A DNA stretch of 34,276 nt from CAZDVQ01 sp964508975. GTDB taxonomy: Bacteria; Bacteroidota; Bacteroidia; Chitinophagales; Saprospiraceae. The position numbers were made by a program, and so were the translations under genes. Each line of letters starts with the position of its first letter. Position 1 is the stretch's first letter. Of this stretch, positions 1 to 7,789 are shown one piece after another. The stretch covers positions 1 through 34,276 of the forward strand of contig CAZDVQ010000049.1 of the NCBI GenBank assembly GCA_964508975.1, given 5' to 3'. Under the pieces are notes generated by a model. It searched no databases. It had not been told where the DNA came from and saw nothing but the letters and a program-made list of their open reading frames with translations.

Positions 1-142
1 CAAAAAATGTGTCCTAATCGTAGCCATGCAAAGGAGGGGTGGATGCAAGCGGAATTCGAAGCGTGGCGCGCAGCAGACGGGGTTGTTACAAAGGCCGGAA
101 AAGGCTGAAAAACAAACAAAATAATTAACGCTTAATGGCATT
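1..142. repeat. Family C interspersed repeat, copy 1
   Basis: This stretch resembles 23615-23743, and part of it appears in reverse complement at 34222-34276. Shared blocks include GATGCAAGCGGAAT or GCATGCAAGCGGAAT, GCAGACGGGG followed by GGTTAC or TGTTAC, GCTGAAAAACAA, and the exact 17-mer AACGCTTAATGGCATTG at 126-142. The middle (about 58-75) differs between copies. It abuts a GC-rich family A element. No coding sequence is seen. Its left edge may lie outside the window. Confidence 0.75.
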
Positions 143-250
143 GCGCGCTAGGTGCCCGGCGGGCTGCGCCGTAGGCGCAGGTGCGTAGCACCGAGGCGAA
201 TAGCCGAGCCCAGAGGGGACCGGCGACGCGCAGCGGCGCAGCGCCCAAAT
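143..250 (-). repeat. GC-rich family A element, copy 1
   Basis: A GC-rich intergenic element of about 108 bp. Read on the minus strand it begins TTTGGGCGCTGCGCC and ends CCTAGCGCG. It is nearly identical to the element at 10052-10159 in opposite orientation. It contains short self-complementary blocks, for example TGCGCCTACGGCGCA. It lies directly downstream of the esterase stop codon. Small open frames through it match those through other copies and are not taken as genes. Confidence 0.85.
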
Positions 251-259
251 CATCCAACA

Positions 260-1723
260 CTAGAACCGTACAAAGCTTTTCACCGTGCTTTGCTGCTGGT
301 GGCTGAGCCTCAGCCAATAGCTGCCCTGGGGTAGGTTGGGCACGTCGAGGCGGGTGCTGGTGCTGACATGGAGCTGGCTGGACCACAGTAGGGCGCCGCG
401 GCTATCGAATAGCTCCACGCGGAGTTCATCTAGCGTTTGCCCGGTGGGGATGGATAGGTACAGCGGGCCGTTGCTGGGGTTGGGCTGCAGGCTGATTTGG
501 CTTAAATCGCTACTAATTAAGCTGGTGTTGGGATTGTTGTACACCGTTATAATACGACTAAAAGGTAGGCTCACGGCCTTGATATAATTGCGCTCCGTTA
601 CCTCGATGCTATGCTGGCCGGCGCTGTTCCAAATCACGTCGATGCTGGCGCCGTTGTCGTTAATGATGGTTCCGCCTTGAATTGTCCAACAATAATCAGA
701 GCCCCAGTTGGCCGTCACGCTATAGGTGCGCAACTGGTTGGTATATACAGGGTTAGGTCCATTGATGGCGGTGATTTTAGGTTGTATATTTTTGTATAAA
801 AACGGCACGGTGGCTAAGTACATGCTATCTAGGTAATCGGGGTTGAGCAGTTCTGGCTCGTGGCCAGCACCCCACAGCGGCACTAATTCCGAGTAGATGC
901 CCAGGCTCTGGAGGTGTGGGTGAATCATGTTACTTCCCGTTAAATTAGGCCAAATGGGCAGCGAAAACGGCTGGCCCACGTTGTAAGGCACGATGCCGTC
1001 GTTGGTACCATGGATGCTGAGCACGGGCACACTATCGGGTTGGTTTATCCAGGCTAAATCGCCGATGGCGCCCCAGTTGTTCACCACCGCTTTCACGGGT
1101 ACGTACTGGTTGTTGTAGTAGTTATTGCCCGAGCAATTGCCGCAGCCCAGGTCTTGCGGCTCTAGCAAAATACCATAGGTAGCCGCTGGTCGCTCAGATT
1201 CCTGCATGTACACCGAGTGTAAAGCGGTTACGCAACCCGCACTTGAACCCGTGGCAAAAATATTATCGAGGTCGATGCGGTAGGTTTGTTGGAAGTGCGC
1301 AAAATACCGACAAGCCGCCCTGAAATCTTGCACGGCACGGAACACAGCCCGCATGGCGCTGTTGCCATCGAGCGTGTTGAAGCCAATGCGGTACTGGATG
1401 GCCGCCACCACGTAGCCGCGTTTGGCAAAGTACTCGCAGTACTCGGGAATAGGTGGCTGGCGTTTATCGCCAATTAAAAATGCACCGCCGTACATGTAGA
1501 TAATGAGCGGGCGTTTGGCCAGGGTATCGCCCAGCGGCTCGTAAAAATCGAACAACAAATCTTGGTTATTGAGCAGGCCGTAGGGGTCGGCACTGGCATA
1601 AGTTACATCCTCTATACGGTTCACCGTGCTGAAAATCGGGTCGATGTAGCGTTGCGGTTGGCATTGCGAAAAACCTTGAATGAGGTAGCTCAACACTAAA
1701 ATAACGGTAAATAAAGTTTTCAT
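260..1723 (-). CDS. Secreted alpha/beta-hydrolase (carboxylesterase-like) with T9SS C-terminal sorting domain
   Basis: A 487-residue protein with an N-terminal signal peptide (about residues 1-19, ending FSQ). The hydrolase domain shows an oxyanion-hole motif YGGAF near residue 80. The nucleophile elbow is G-S-S-A-G with Ser161. A candidate acid is in HGTNDGIVPY, and a candidate His is in WGAGHEPE. This order fits carboxylesterase/BD-FAE-like esterases. After residue about 320 comes a PKD/Ig-like segment, then a type A sorting domain of about 75 residues (QPNPSNGPLYL ... GSYWLRL ... VKSFVRF). Such tails direct export through the type IX system and attachment or release at the surface. The substrate cannot be told; acetylated polysaccharide or another ester is plausible. 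The gene stands alone, followed directly by repeats. Confidence 0.88.
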   Translation of the reverse strand: MKTLFTVILVLSYLIQGFSQCQPQRYIDPIFSTVNRIEDVTYASADPYGLLNNQDLLFDFYEPLGDTLAKRPLIIYMYGGAFLIGDKRQPPIPEYCEYFAKRGYVVAAIQYRIGFNTLDGNSAMRAVFRAVQDFRAACRYFAHFQQTYRIDLDNIFATGSSAGCVTALHSVYMQESERPAATYGILLEPQDLGCGNCSGNNYYNNQYVPVKAVVNNWGAIGDLAWINQPDSVPVLSIHGTNDGIVPYNVGQPFSLPIWPNLTGSNMIHPHLQSLGIYSELVPLWGAGHEPELLNPDYLDSMYLATVPFLYKNIQPKITAINGPNPVYTNQLRTYSVTANWGSDYCWTIQGGTIINDNGASIDVIWNSAGQHSIEVTERNYIKAVSLPFSRIITVYNNPNTSLISSDLSQISLQPNPSNGPLYLSIPTGQTLDELRVELFDSRGALLWSSQLHVSTSTRLDVPNLPQGSYWLRLSHQQQSTVKSFVRF

Positions 1724-1883
1724 CGGCTAAGATTTGTAATTTTGCGGTTCTTACTGGAACGGCTTGTAAAAATGGCATTTTTTTATTAGTTAATAGTTAA
1801 AAGTTATGAGTTCAGCGTTATTGTAAAAATAATATCTCTGATTTGTAACGTTATTCTATACTCTTAACTCTTAACCCTTAACT
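1724..1883. repeat. Intergenic spacer with word-like AT repeats
   Basis: This gap separates the divergent esterase and transglutaminase-like genes. It holds two runs of related short words: AGTTAATAGTTAAAAGTTATGAGTT near 1789-1812 in its sense form, and CTCTTAACTCTTAACCCTTAAC at 1861-1882. The two are partly complementary. A -7-like TAATTTTG lies at 1737-1744 on the plus strand without a clear -33 partner. Confidence 0.6.
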
Positions 1884-2522
1884 TTGAACTACTTAGATTC
1901 CGCATATTTCATCAACTCCGACCATCCCGATGTGGTGGCCTACACCCTCGACTCGGTGGGTGGCTTGAGCGACCCCATAGAGCAGGTCATACAGTTGTAC
2001 TATGCCGTGCGCGATGGTTTCAAGTATAACCCTTACGAGGTGGTGCTGCGCCCCGAGGCCATGCAAGCCAGCTACCTGCTGGGCAAAAACTCGGGCTATT
2101 GTACCGAGAAAGCCATCCTCTTGGCCGCGGGTGCTCGGGTGTTGGGCGTGCCTAGTCGCTTGACCTTTGCCGATGTGCGCAACCACATCGGGACCGAGAA
2201 ACTGCAAGAACACCTGAAAACCGACGTGATGGTTTTTCACGGGGCTACCGAGTTGTTCATGCACGGCAAGTGGGTGAAAGCTACCCCGGCCTTCAACTTG
2301 GAACTTTGTCAAAAACTGGGCGTAGATGCCCTGGAGTTTGACGGGCTGGAAGACAGCGTGTTCCAATCCTTCGACCCCAACCGCGGGCTGTTCATGGAGT
2401 ACGTGACCGACCACGGCCACTTCCCCGATATGCCTTTCGACTTGTTTGTGGCGGCCCTGCAACAGCATTACCCGCACCTGTTCGAGACAGCGGGGCAGCA
2501 AACTTTTTCGTTACCTGATTAA
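1884..2522 (+). CDS. Transglutaminase-like domain protein
   Basis: A 212-residue cytoplasmic protein (no signal peptide) of the transglutaminase-like cysteine superfamily. The candidate nucleophile is Cys73 in NSGYCTEKA, followed by the usual LGVPSR segment. The candidate His is His119 in HGATELF ahead of WVKATPAFN. The position where classical enzymes carry the catalytic Asp (W-x-x-x-D-P) is Thr here, so the third catalytic residue is uncertain. The only upstream in-frame start is TTG at 1884, because a stop lies at 1872 and the next ATG is beyond the conserved N-terminus. That TTG lies inside a word-like repeat. A methyltransferase gene follows 27 bp later on the same strand, so the two are probably co-transcribed. 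The substrate is unknown. Confidence 0.82.
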   Translation: MNYLDSAYFINSDHPDVVAYTLDSVGGLSDPIEQVIQLYYAVRDGFKYNPYEVVLRPEAMQASYLLGKNSGYCTEKAILLAAGARVLGVPSRLTFADVRNHIGTEKLQEHLKTDVMVFHGATELFMHGKWVKATPAFNLELCQKLGVDALEFDGLEDSVFQSFDPNRGLFMEYVTDHGHFPDMPFDLFVAALQQHYPHLFETAGQQTFSLPD

Positions 2523-2549
2523 TTTGAATTACAAAACCTCCATTATACC

Positions 2550-3311
2550 ATGCAAACAGCCGAACGCGTATCGCATCGCGACATGTCCGACAACTACGTT
2601 TTTCAACGTTCACTCCTTGCTTACCTCGAAGCCGAAAAATTAGTATCGGGCAAAGTCCTCGAAGTGGGCTGTGGCGAGGGTTACGGTGTTGAAATCTTGG
2701 CTCCCAAGGCTACCGAGTACGTGACCATCGACAAGTATCCGACCAACATAGATTTCACGAAGCATACCAACGTGAGCTTCAAGCAAATGACCATCCCGCC
2801 ATTCACGGGCCTGGCCGATAATACCTTCGATTTCGTGGTAACTTTCCAGGTAATCGAGCATATCGAGGACGACAACGCCTTTGTAAGCGAGATATTCCGC
2901 GTGCTCAAACCGGGTGGTAAGCTGATTGTCACTACACCCAACAAACCCATGTCTATCACCCGCAACCCTTGGCACGTGCGCGAGTACAGCATCAGCGAGC
3001 TGGTGAGCCTGCTGGGCAAATCGTTCCCCACGGTAGAGCCAATGGGTGTTTTCGGCAACGAAAAAGTACGGGCGTACTACGAGCAAAACAAGGCATCGGT
3101 ACAGCGCATCACCCGCTTTGATATTTTCAACCTGCAATACCGTTTGCCACGCACCTGGCTGCAAATCCCTTACGACATCCTCAACCGCATGAACCGCAAG
3201 AAACTCTTGAAGCAAAACGAGGGTTTGGTATCGGGCATCACGCACGAGGATTACAGCGTAAAACCCGCTGCCGAGGGCTGTTACGACTTGTTTTACATAG
3301 CCACCAAATAG
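2550..3311 (+). CDS. Class I SAM-dependent methyltransferase
   Basis: A 253-residue protein with the Methyltransf_11-type Rossmann core. Motif I is VLEVGCGEGYG (about residues 36-46). An acidic residue ends strand 2 (TIDKYP). The DNTFDFVVTFQVIEHIED block and the post-core RVLKPGGKLIVTTPNKP are present. The C-terminal third (about 150-253) is a lid-like extension without a substrate signature I recognise. There is no signal peptide. It starts 27 bp after the transglutaminase-like gene, suggesting one transcript. An alternative start at Met12 (MSDNYVF) would not affect the domain. The acceptor could be a lipid, quinone, sugar or small molecule. Confidence 0.88.
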   Translation: MQTAERVSHRDMSDNYVFQRSLLAYLEAEKLVSGKVLEVGCGEGYGVEILAPKATEYVTIDKYPTNIDFTKHTNVSFKQMTIPPFTGLADNTFDFVVTFQVIEHIEDDNAFVSEIFRVLKPGGKLIVTTPNKPMSITRNPWHVREYSISELVSLLGKSFPTVEPMGVFGNEKVRAYYEQNKASVQRITRFDIFNLQYRLPRTWLQIPYDILNRMNRKKLLKQNEGLVSGITHEDYSVKPAAEGCYDLFYIATK

Positions 3312-3381
3312 GTTTTTGGTTTGATTTTTTGCGTTTTAGCTAAAGGCAAAATCTCAAAAATCGCAAAAAAGAGCAAATTGA

Positions 3382-3502
3382 TTTGGGCGCTGCGCCCGCT
3401 GACGCGGTCGCCGTTACGCTCCGCGGCTCGCTGTGCGATCGGCCCTGCGCCCTTCGGGCTTGGTCTGGCCCTGCGGGCCACCGCTGCGCATCACTAGCGC
3501 GA
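3382..3502 (+). repeat. GC-rich family A element, copy 2
   Basis: It begins ATTTGGGCGCTGCGCCC and ends CACTAGCGCGAG. It contains internal hairpins such as GCCCTTCGGGC and GGCCCTGCGGGCC. It sits between the methyltransferase stop and the 3' end of the antitoxin gene, in a gap of 258 bp with no supported gene. Confidence 0.85.
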
Positions 3503-3569
3503 GGGTTGGGAACGCCACCTTGGATAAGTATGCTAATGCCTGGATTTAATACTACTAGTACAATCATTC

Positions 3570-3887
3570 CTATTGTACGTAGTTGATTCGTTGATTGGAG
3601 GATAGTTCGACTTGAAATTTTACCTTTGCATTTAATGCTGTAAACACCTTGAGGAGTGTATCCATGGTTACGTTACTAGCATTATTTTCAAGTCTCGATA
3701 TCTGAGCTTTTTGCACTCCGATGAGTTTCCCAAGTTGTTCTTGCGTTAGTTGGCGTTCACGTCTAGCTTGTTTAATGGCTTTGCCAATCAAATCCATTTG
3801 TAAATCATATTCAAAAATGTCTCGTTCAACGGTTCCATGTTTGCCTATGATTTCATCTTGTACTAGGTCAAGTGTGTATGTTTTCAT
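3570..3887 (-). CDS. HTH (XRE-family) antitoxin of a HigBA-like module
   Basis: A 105-residue DNA-binding protein. The helix-turn-helix occupies roughly residues 36-92 (IKQARRERQLTQEQLGKLIG ... QISRLENN). In HigBA-type loci the antitoxin neutralises the co-expressed mRNA interferase and represses the operon. Its start overlaps the toxin stop by 4 bp (ATGA), which indicates translational coupling, and the toxin-first order is typical of higBA. The N-terminal 35 residues are polar and may contact the toxin. Family assignment is firm; pairing is inferred from adjacency and overlap. Confidence 0.87.
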   Translation of the reverse strand: MKTYTLDLVQDEIIGKHGTVERDIFEYDLQMDLIGKAIKQARRERQLTQEQLGKLIGVQKAQISRLENNASNVTMDTLLKVFTALNAKVKFQVELSSNQRINYVQ

Positions 3888-4240
3888 GATTTTTTGATTT
3901 TGGGTTGTTTGTCTTCAAAGTATTTACTGCGTAATTGGCTCGCTCGCTGAATTTCATTGTCAGGAACTTTGCTTCGTTTCTTTATGAAGCCATGAGTTGA
4001 AATCACAAGTGTATCTTTGTTGGAAGTTTTATCCCAAAAAGCGAGTAGTCTATATTGCATGCCTTGATAAAGCGTTCGGAACTCCCAGATGTCTTCGTTA
4101 AGTTTTTTGAATAGTTCTGGGTCATGTTCAATTTGGGCTTTCCTGATGTTGTAAAGTATTTTTTCGGAATGCTTCCGCTCAAGCCCTTTTAAAAAATCAA
4201 AGGCATCGTCTAGGAATATTACGTCAAATAGTTTTTTCAT
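3884..4240 (-). CDS. HigB/RelE-superfamily toxin (phage Gp49-like)
   Basis: A 118-residue basic protein. It matches the Gp49-like/HigB pattern: FLKGLERKHSEKILYNI near the N-terminus, then DIWEFRTLYQGMQYRLLAFW, and a C-terminal THGFIKKRSKVPDNEI. The central W-E-F-R ... Y-R-L-L block is the core beta sheet of this RelE-like fold. Family members cleave mRNA in a ribosome-dependent way. It is the first gene of a two-gene operon and overlaps the antitoxin by 4 bp. A perfect 22-bp inverted repeat 20 bp upstream of its start is the likely operator. It appears intact. Confidence 0.87.
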   Translation of the reverse strand: MKKLFDVIFLDDAFDFLKGLERKHSEKILYNIRKAQIEHDPELFKKLNEDIWEFRTLYQGMQYRLLAFWDKTSNKDTLVISTHGFIKKRSKVPDNEIQRASQLRSKYFEDKQPKIKKS

Positions 4241-4259
4241 ATCTCTTGTTTAAACGTCG

Positions 4260-4305
4260 TAAAAATACAAAAAGTTTCTTTCTAAAGAAACTTTTTGTAT
4301 TTTTA
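4260..4305. promoter_or_regulatory. Perfect 22-bp inverted repeat, likely HigBA operator
   Basis: The arms at 4260-4281 and 4284-4305 are perfectly complementary with a 2-bp spacer (core GTTTCTTTCTAAAGAAAC). The site sits between the divergent toxin gene and the lipoprotein gene. It is 20 bp from the toxin start and fits autoregulation by the XRE antitoxin. A near-match -7 element TATCTTTC (4313-4320, plus strand) follows at once, so the site could also affect the rightward genes. It is flanked by A and T runs, so a bidirectional terminator is the alternative. Confidence 0.65.
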
Positions 4306-4372
4306 TACACTGTATCTTTCCCCTAGCTACCCGTTATAAACTATAAACCTTTGCATGACCATATTCAACCAC

Positions 4373-5248
4373 ATGGCTAAACTGTTGGTAGCTGCACTCT
4401 TGGGCAGTTTGTTCCTGCTCCTGGGCTGCAATCATCGTGAAAAAGCCCTAGCTGATTTCATCTTGGAACAAGACCGGCTGACGGTGGAGGCGCTTCATAA
4501 GGGGTCAGACATGGTAATTCAGGATTTGAAACGAAGGAAAAGTGTAACAGACAGTTTTTTTCTTGGATTATTGAACGCACTGGATAGTTTTGACATGGCG
4601 TATGAGCATACTTTGCAGGAAATGAATAAGGTGCAAAAATGGTCAGATAAACACAAGGTAGAGCGCGAAATAGATATGTTTCTAGATAGATTACTTGCCT
4701 TGTACAAACAATCTGCTTCCCCATGTTTTAAACGAGATAATATGATGGACTACATGGATAAAAAGCTAAAGGAGATGCGCTCGAATGCAGATAGTTTATA
4801 TTGCCACGAAAAGCTCTGGGAGCAGAAATTCAAACTTAATATTGAATTGTATAAAAGGTACAAGGCCAATGAAATGCAATTAATGGTGTACAGTGTTGTC
4901 TCTAGTTTAGAGGAAGTGTTTGGTGGACGGGGAACATATTTTTCTTATTATTGTCCTGTGCAACGTGACTTTCTGAATACCTTTTCGGCTACTGATAGCA
5001 TCAAGGCTGAGTGGTTTTTTAATTTTGATCAAGAACCTTTTACTATGGACTTTTGGGGTGTGAATCCTGAATTCACCTTGAGACAAAACGGCAAGCCCAT
5101 TAAAACCAAGCACTTTGATGTATTCCAAATCAACCTCGGTAAAAACGTAGCTGAACCTATTAATTTTGAATACTATATTTACGACCCAGTTACAAGGGAT
5201 ACTATCAAGGGCACCTATATTTATAAACCGCAAAGCGCTGCGTTATGA
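4373..5248 (+). CDS. Lipoprotein of unknown function (possibly GldM-like)
   Basis: A 291-residue protein using the start at 4373, which gives a clean lipoprotein signal MAKLLVAALLGSLFLLLGC with Cys19 at the lipobox. An ATG at 4355 would add six residues. Residues about 25-175 are charged, alpha-helical and heptad-like. From about 185 a beta-rich region follows, ending NFEYYIYDPVTRDTIKGTYI. Helical stalk plus beta domains is the general plan of GldM/PorM, but the match is faint and it is not a recognisable gldM. It overlaps the next lipoprotein gene by 4 bp (ATGA), so the two are translationally coupled and probably partners. CDS confidence is high, function confidence low. Confidence 0.8.
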   Translation: MAKLLVAALLGSLFLLLGCNHREKALADFILEQDRLTVEALHKGSDMVIQDLKRRKSVTDSFFLGLLNALDSFDMAYEHTLQEMNKVQKWSDKHKVEREIDMFLDRLLALYKQSASPCFKRDNMMDYMDKKLKEMRSNADSLYCHEKLWEQKFKLNIELYKRYKANEMQLMVYSVVSSLEEVFGGRGTYFSYYCPVQRDFLNTFSATDSIKAEWFFNFDQEPFTMDFWGVNPEFTLRQNGKPIKTKHFDVFQINLGKNVAEPINFEYYIYDPVTRDTIKGTYIYKPQSAAL

Positions 5249-6141
5249 AGCGTTGGGGGCGTTACATCGGTGTATTCATTTGCTTGTACACCATCAGCAG
5301 TTGCAATACCAGTGTAAAGGTAGATGCTTTTTGGGTTAACCAGTTAAGTAAAAATACCCGTATGTTAAGTATGCTGAGCTGGAAAGTAGAGGAAGTTAAA
5401 CGACCGCTTTGGCGCCAAGCAATGGCCATATACGAGAACTGTCACGGACTAGTGTTTCAGAAAGCAATTGGCAAAGTCTTTTTATGGTCTAAGTTAATAG
5501 ATAAAGTTCAAGATGTGAGCTTTGAAAGCTACAAGGAAAAAGGCTGGACAAGTGCTTTACAACAGGAGATAGATTTAGCTGAAGACAGCCTCGTGATGAA
5601 CCTAGCAATCATATCTCAAGAGTTAGGCGTGAATCAGGCACTGGGGGATAGTTTGCTGAGTACAATCAAACCTATTACGATATTGAGCATCGGTGCTTCT
5701 GGACTTGCGAGCAGCCGTACCGCCGAAGAGTTTGAATCCAGAAAAGCTTTTATAAAACTTTCCATGCTTAGATATGACCTCCAAGCGATGGAACTTTTAT
5801 CAAACATGTTGCGGGCACCACGAAGGCGGTGCTTTGGTTATCAAATCAGGGCCTCTAAAGAAGTATATGGGCTGCCCCCATTAGGCGCAGAAGGCTTATA
5901 TTTGAGTTTCCACATGAGCTACCTACCCGCCATCTCCGGCGAAAACCTACGCTGTATTCTTGGGCAAGATACTTTTAAAGTTGATCCTGACGGTGTTTTC
6001 CGCTACCGTGCAGCCCCTCAAGCAACCGGTAAATACACCAAAAAAATTAGGTTCATTACAGATGATACCACGAGAATTGCCTTCGGGCGTCACCTGCTTT
6101 ACGGGGAAAACGCTACTTGGGAATATACCGTGAGGAAGTAG
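5245..6141 (+). CDS. Lipoprotein of unknown function, partner of the upstream gene (possibly GldM-like)
   Basis: A 298-residue protein with a lipoprotein signal ending ISSC (Cys20). Residues about 30-190 are helical. The C-terminal 90 residues are beta-rich: YLPAISGENLRCILGQDTFKVDPDGVF, then a Gly-led stretch and a final ENATWEYTVRK. Spacing and flavour recall the C-terminal beta domains of GldM (a value before the dG.g.Y motif, ending in eY.V). I see no catalytic motif. The start overlaps the previous gene by 4 bp. Being membrane-anchored, paired and of equal length suggests the two products form a complex in the envelope. Low certainty on family. Confidence 0.8.
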   Translation: MKRWGRYIGVFICLYTISSCNTSVKVDAFWVNQLSKNTRMLSMLSWKVEEVKRPLWRQAMAIYENCHGLVFQKAIGKVFLWSKLIDKVQDVSFESYKEKGWTSALQQEIDLAEDSLVMNLAIISQELGVNQALGDSLLSTIKPITILSIGASGLASSRTAEEFESRKAFIKLSMLRYDLQAMELLSNMLRAPRRRCFGYQIRASKEVYGLPPLGAEGLYLSFHMSYLPAISGENLRCILGQDTFKVDPDGVFRYRAAPQATGKYTKKIRFITDDTTRIAFGRHLLYGENATWEYTVRK

Positions 6142-6150
6142 TCAATGTAC

Positions 6151-6158
6151 TACCTTTG
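6151..6158 (+). promoter_or_regulatory. Bacteroidota-type -7 element upstream of the cupin gene
   Basis: TACCTTTG exactly matches TAnnTTTG and lies 18 bp before the ATG at 6177, just after the stop of the preceding lipoprotein gene. No convincing -33 TTTG is seen. It supports the shorter start for the cupin. Confidence 0.5.
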
Positions 6159-6176
6159 CTCAGAAATCCCCCCCCT

Positions 6177-6533
6177 ATGCTATTCCATACCAACCCAGCA
6201 CAAGAATTTTACACTCCAGAGCGTTGCTTTATCACTGAAATTATAAACCAGGCCGCTAGTCCTGGTATCTCCATCGCGCAGGCTAGGGTAATACCTGGCG
6301 AAACCACACAACTACACGCCTTGAGCTTGGACGAGTACTATTATATCCTCTCGGGCCAAGGCGATATGGAGCTCAATGGCCAAGGCTGGCATGCCGTTAA
6401 ACCCGGTGATGTGGTGCAAATACTGGCAGGCCAAGCACAACGCATCCGAAATACTGGCCAGACTGATTTACTGTTTTTATGTATCTGTAATCCTCGCTTT
6501 GTACCAGATACTTACACGGTGCTAGGCGAGTAG
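6177..6533 (+). CDS. Small cupin-domain protein
   Basis: A 118-residue single cupin using the ATG at 6177. A longer frame from 6117 would overlap the preceding gene and the -7 element. Cupin motif 1 is PGETTQLHALSLDEYYYILSG, with His and Glu at metal-ligand positions but one of the two usual paired His absent. Motif 2 is HAVKPGDVVQILAGQAQRIRN, with Gln where His is usual. Metal binding may therefore be altered. It resembles small mannose-6-phosphate isomerase-like or mannose-binding cupins without a known substrate. A GC-rich element begins at the base after its stop. Confidence 0.82.
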   Translation: MLFHTNPAQEFYTPERCFITEIINQAASPGISIAQARVIPGETTQLHALSLDEYYYILSGQGDMELNGQGWHAVKPGDVVQILAGQAQRIRNTGQTDLLFLCICNPRFVPDTYTVLGE

Positions 6534-6640
6534 TCGCGTTAGCTGGCCGGAGGGCGACCGCGCTAGCGGGCGGTGCGTAGCACGGAGCAACGCAAACCCC
6601 GCAGGACAGCGGCGGCCGTAGGCCGCAACGCCCCAAAAAA
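6534..6640 (-). repeat. GC-rich family A element, copy 3
   Basis: It reads on the minus strand from TTTTTTGGGGCGTTGCGGCC to AGCTAACGCGAC and abuts the cupin stop codon. It contains the hairpin GCGGCCTACGGCCGC. It lies between the convergent cupin and ferrochelatase genes; no clear intrinsic terminator is seen there. Confidence 0.8.
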
Positions 6641-6679
6641 ATAAAAACAATACAACTTCGGCTTAGCCCAATCGATATG

Positions 6680-7699
6680 CTACCGCACCAGGTTAGCCAC
6701 GGCTTCCATCCAGGCGGGTTTGTCGTTTAAGCTGCTCACCAGTTGCAGGTGCTCGCCGCCCATTTCATGCCATTCTTCAAAGTATTCTTCCCCAATCTCA
6801 ATGGTGGTTTCGAGGCAGTCAGATACAAATGCCGGGCTGAACACCAACAGGCGTTTATCGCCCTTGGCGGCCCGTTCTTTCAAAATAACGGGTGTGTATG
6901 GTTGTATCCAAGGGTCGCGGCCCAGCCTTGATTGAAAGCAAACCGTGTATTGCTCGGGTTTTAACCCGAGTTGAGCCGCGATGAGCTTAGCCGTTTGATG
7001 GCATTGCGCCGAGTAGCAAAACTGGTTGTGCGGACCAATGTTCTGGCAACAATTGTCTTTTTGCAAGCAATGGTTGTTGGTATCGGCCTTGCGCATCTGG
7101 CGTTGTGGCAAGCCGTGGAAACTGAACAAAACATGGTCATAGCTACCCACGTCGTGCTTGCGGGCTTCATCTGCAAATACCTCGATCATCGGGGCATAAT
7201 CATAAAACGAATTGATGATCCTGAGCGTCGGGATAGCCTGTCGCTTCTGGAGCAATCGCATCACTTCTTCATATACCGAACCCGTTGAAGCCGAGGCATA
7301 ATGCGGGAATAATGGCAACACCACGATCTCGCTTACATTTTTATCGAGTAGCTCGTTCAAGGCCGAGGCTATTGAAGGACTTTGGTACCGCATGCCCAAG
7401 GCAACCACGTATTCGGGGCCTAAAATGGCTTGGACGCCTTCTTTTAATTTGTACCCGTAGGTTTTAAGTGGAGAGCCTTCGGGGGTCCAAAGTTTTTTGT
7501 ACAACTTGGCAGACGATGCCGAGCGGAAAGGCGCTATAATACCTCTAACCAGCAGGTTACGCGCTATTGGGTTGATGTCGATAACCCGTGGGTCGAGCAA
7601 AAACTGCTTTAAATAACGGTACACCGCGCCACGTGACGCATCGTCGGGGGTACCAAGGTTTACCAGCAATATGCCTTTAGGGCCTCTACTTTGACTCAT
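6680..7699 (-). CDS. hemH: Ferrochelatase
   Basis: A 339-residue protein that inserts ferrous iron into a porphyrin in the last steps of haem synthesis. It opens with the family signature ILLVNLGTPD (about residues 10-19). The YGSP-type loop is present, as is RYQSPSIASAL. The conserved active-site His195 lies in FSFHGLP, and the region FCYSAQCHQTAKLIA ... YTVCFQSRLG follows. A cysteine cluster (C-x5-CC ... C-x4-C) follows the active-site His. Such cysteines occur in many Bacteroidota ferrochelatases and may bind metal or Fe-S, which is inference. Length and domain are complete. It is transcribed divergently from the YdcF-like gene. Confidence 0.95.
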   Translation of the reverse strand: MSQSRGPKGILLVNLGTPDDASRGAVYRYLKQFLLDPRVIDINPIARNLLVRGIIAPFRSASSAKLYKKLWTPEGSPLKTYGYKLKEGVQAILGPEYVVALGMRYQSPSIASALNELLDKNVSEIVVLPLFPHYASASTGSVYEEVMRLLQKRQAIPTLRIINSFYDYAPMIEVFADEARKHDVGSYDHVLFSFHGLPQRQMRKADTNNHCLQKDNCCQNIGPHNQFCYSAQCHQTAKLIAAQLGLKPEQYTVCFQSRLGRDPWIQPYTPVILKERAAKGDKRLLVFSPAFVSDCLETTIEIGEEYFEEWHEMGGEHLQLVSSLNDKPAWMEAVANLVR

Positions 7700-7740
7700 T
7701 TGTTTTATTTTTAGCCGTTCAATCGGGCAGGATTCAAGCG

Positions 7741-7748
7741 TATGTTTG
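7741..7748 (+). promoter_or_regulatory. -7 element of the YdcF-like gene
   Basis: TATGTTTG is an exact TAnnTTTG match 41 bp before the ATG at 7790, in the gap divergent from hemH. No good -33 TTTG is seen. Confidence 0.45.
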
Positions 7749-7789
7749 GACTGTAACTTACGCTAACGTCAAACAACAAACGCGAAAAT

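Noticed and set aside
132..386. 84-codon minus-strand ORF overlapping the esterase 3' end
   Set aside because: A frame through the GC-rich element and the esterase gene; same peptide appears in other repeat copies.
1893..2501. 202-codon minus-strand ORF
   Set aside because: Antisense shadow of the transglutaminase-like gene.
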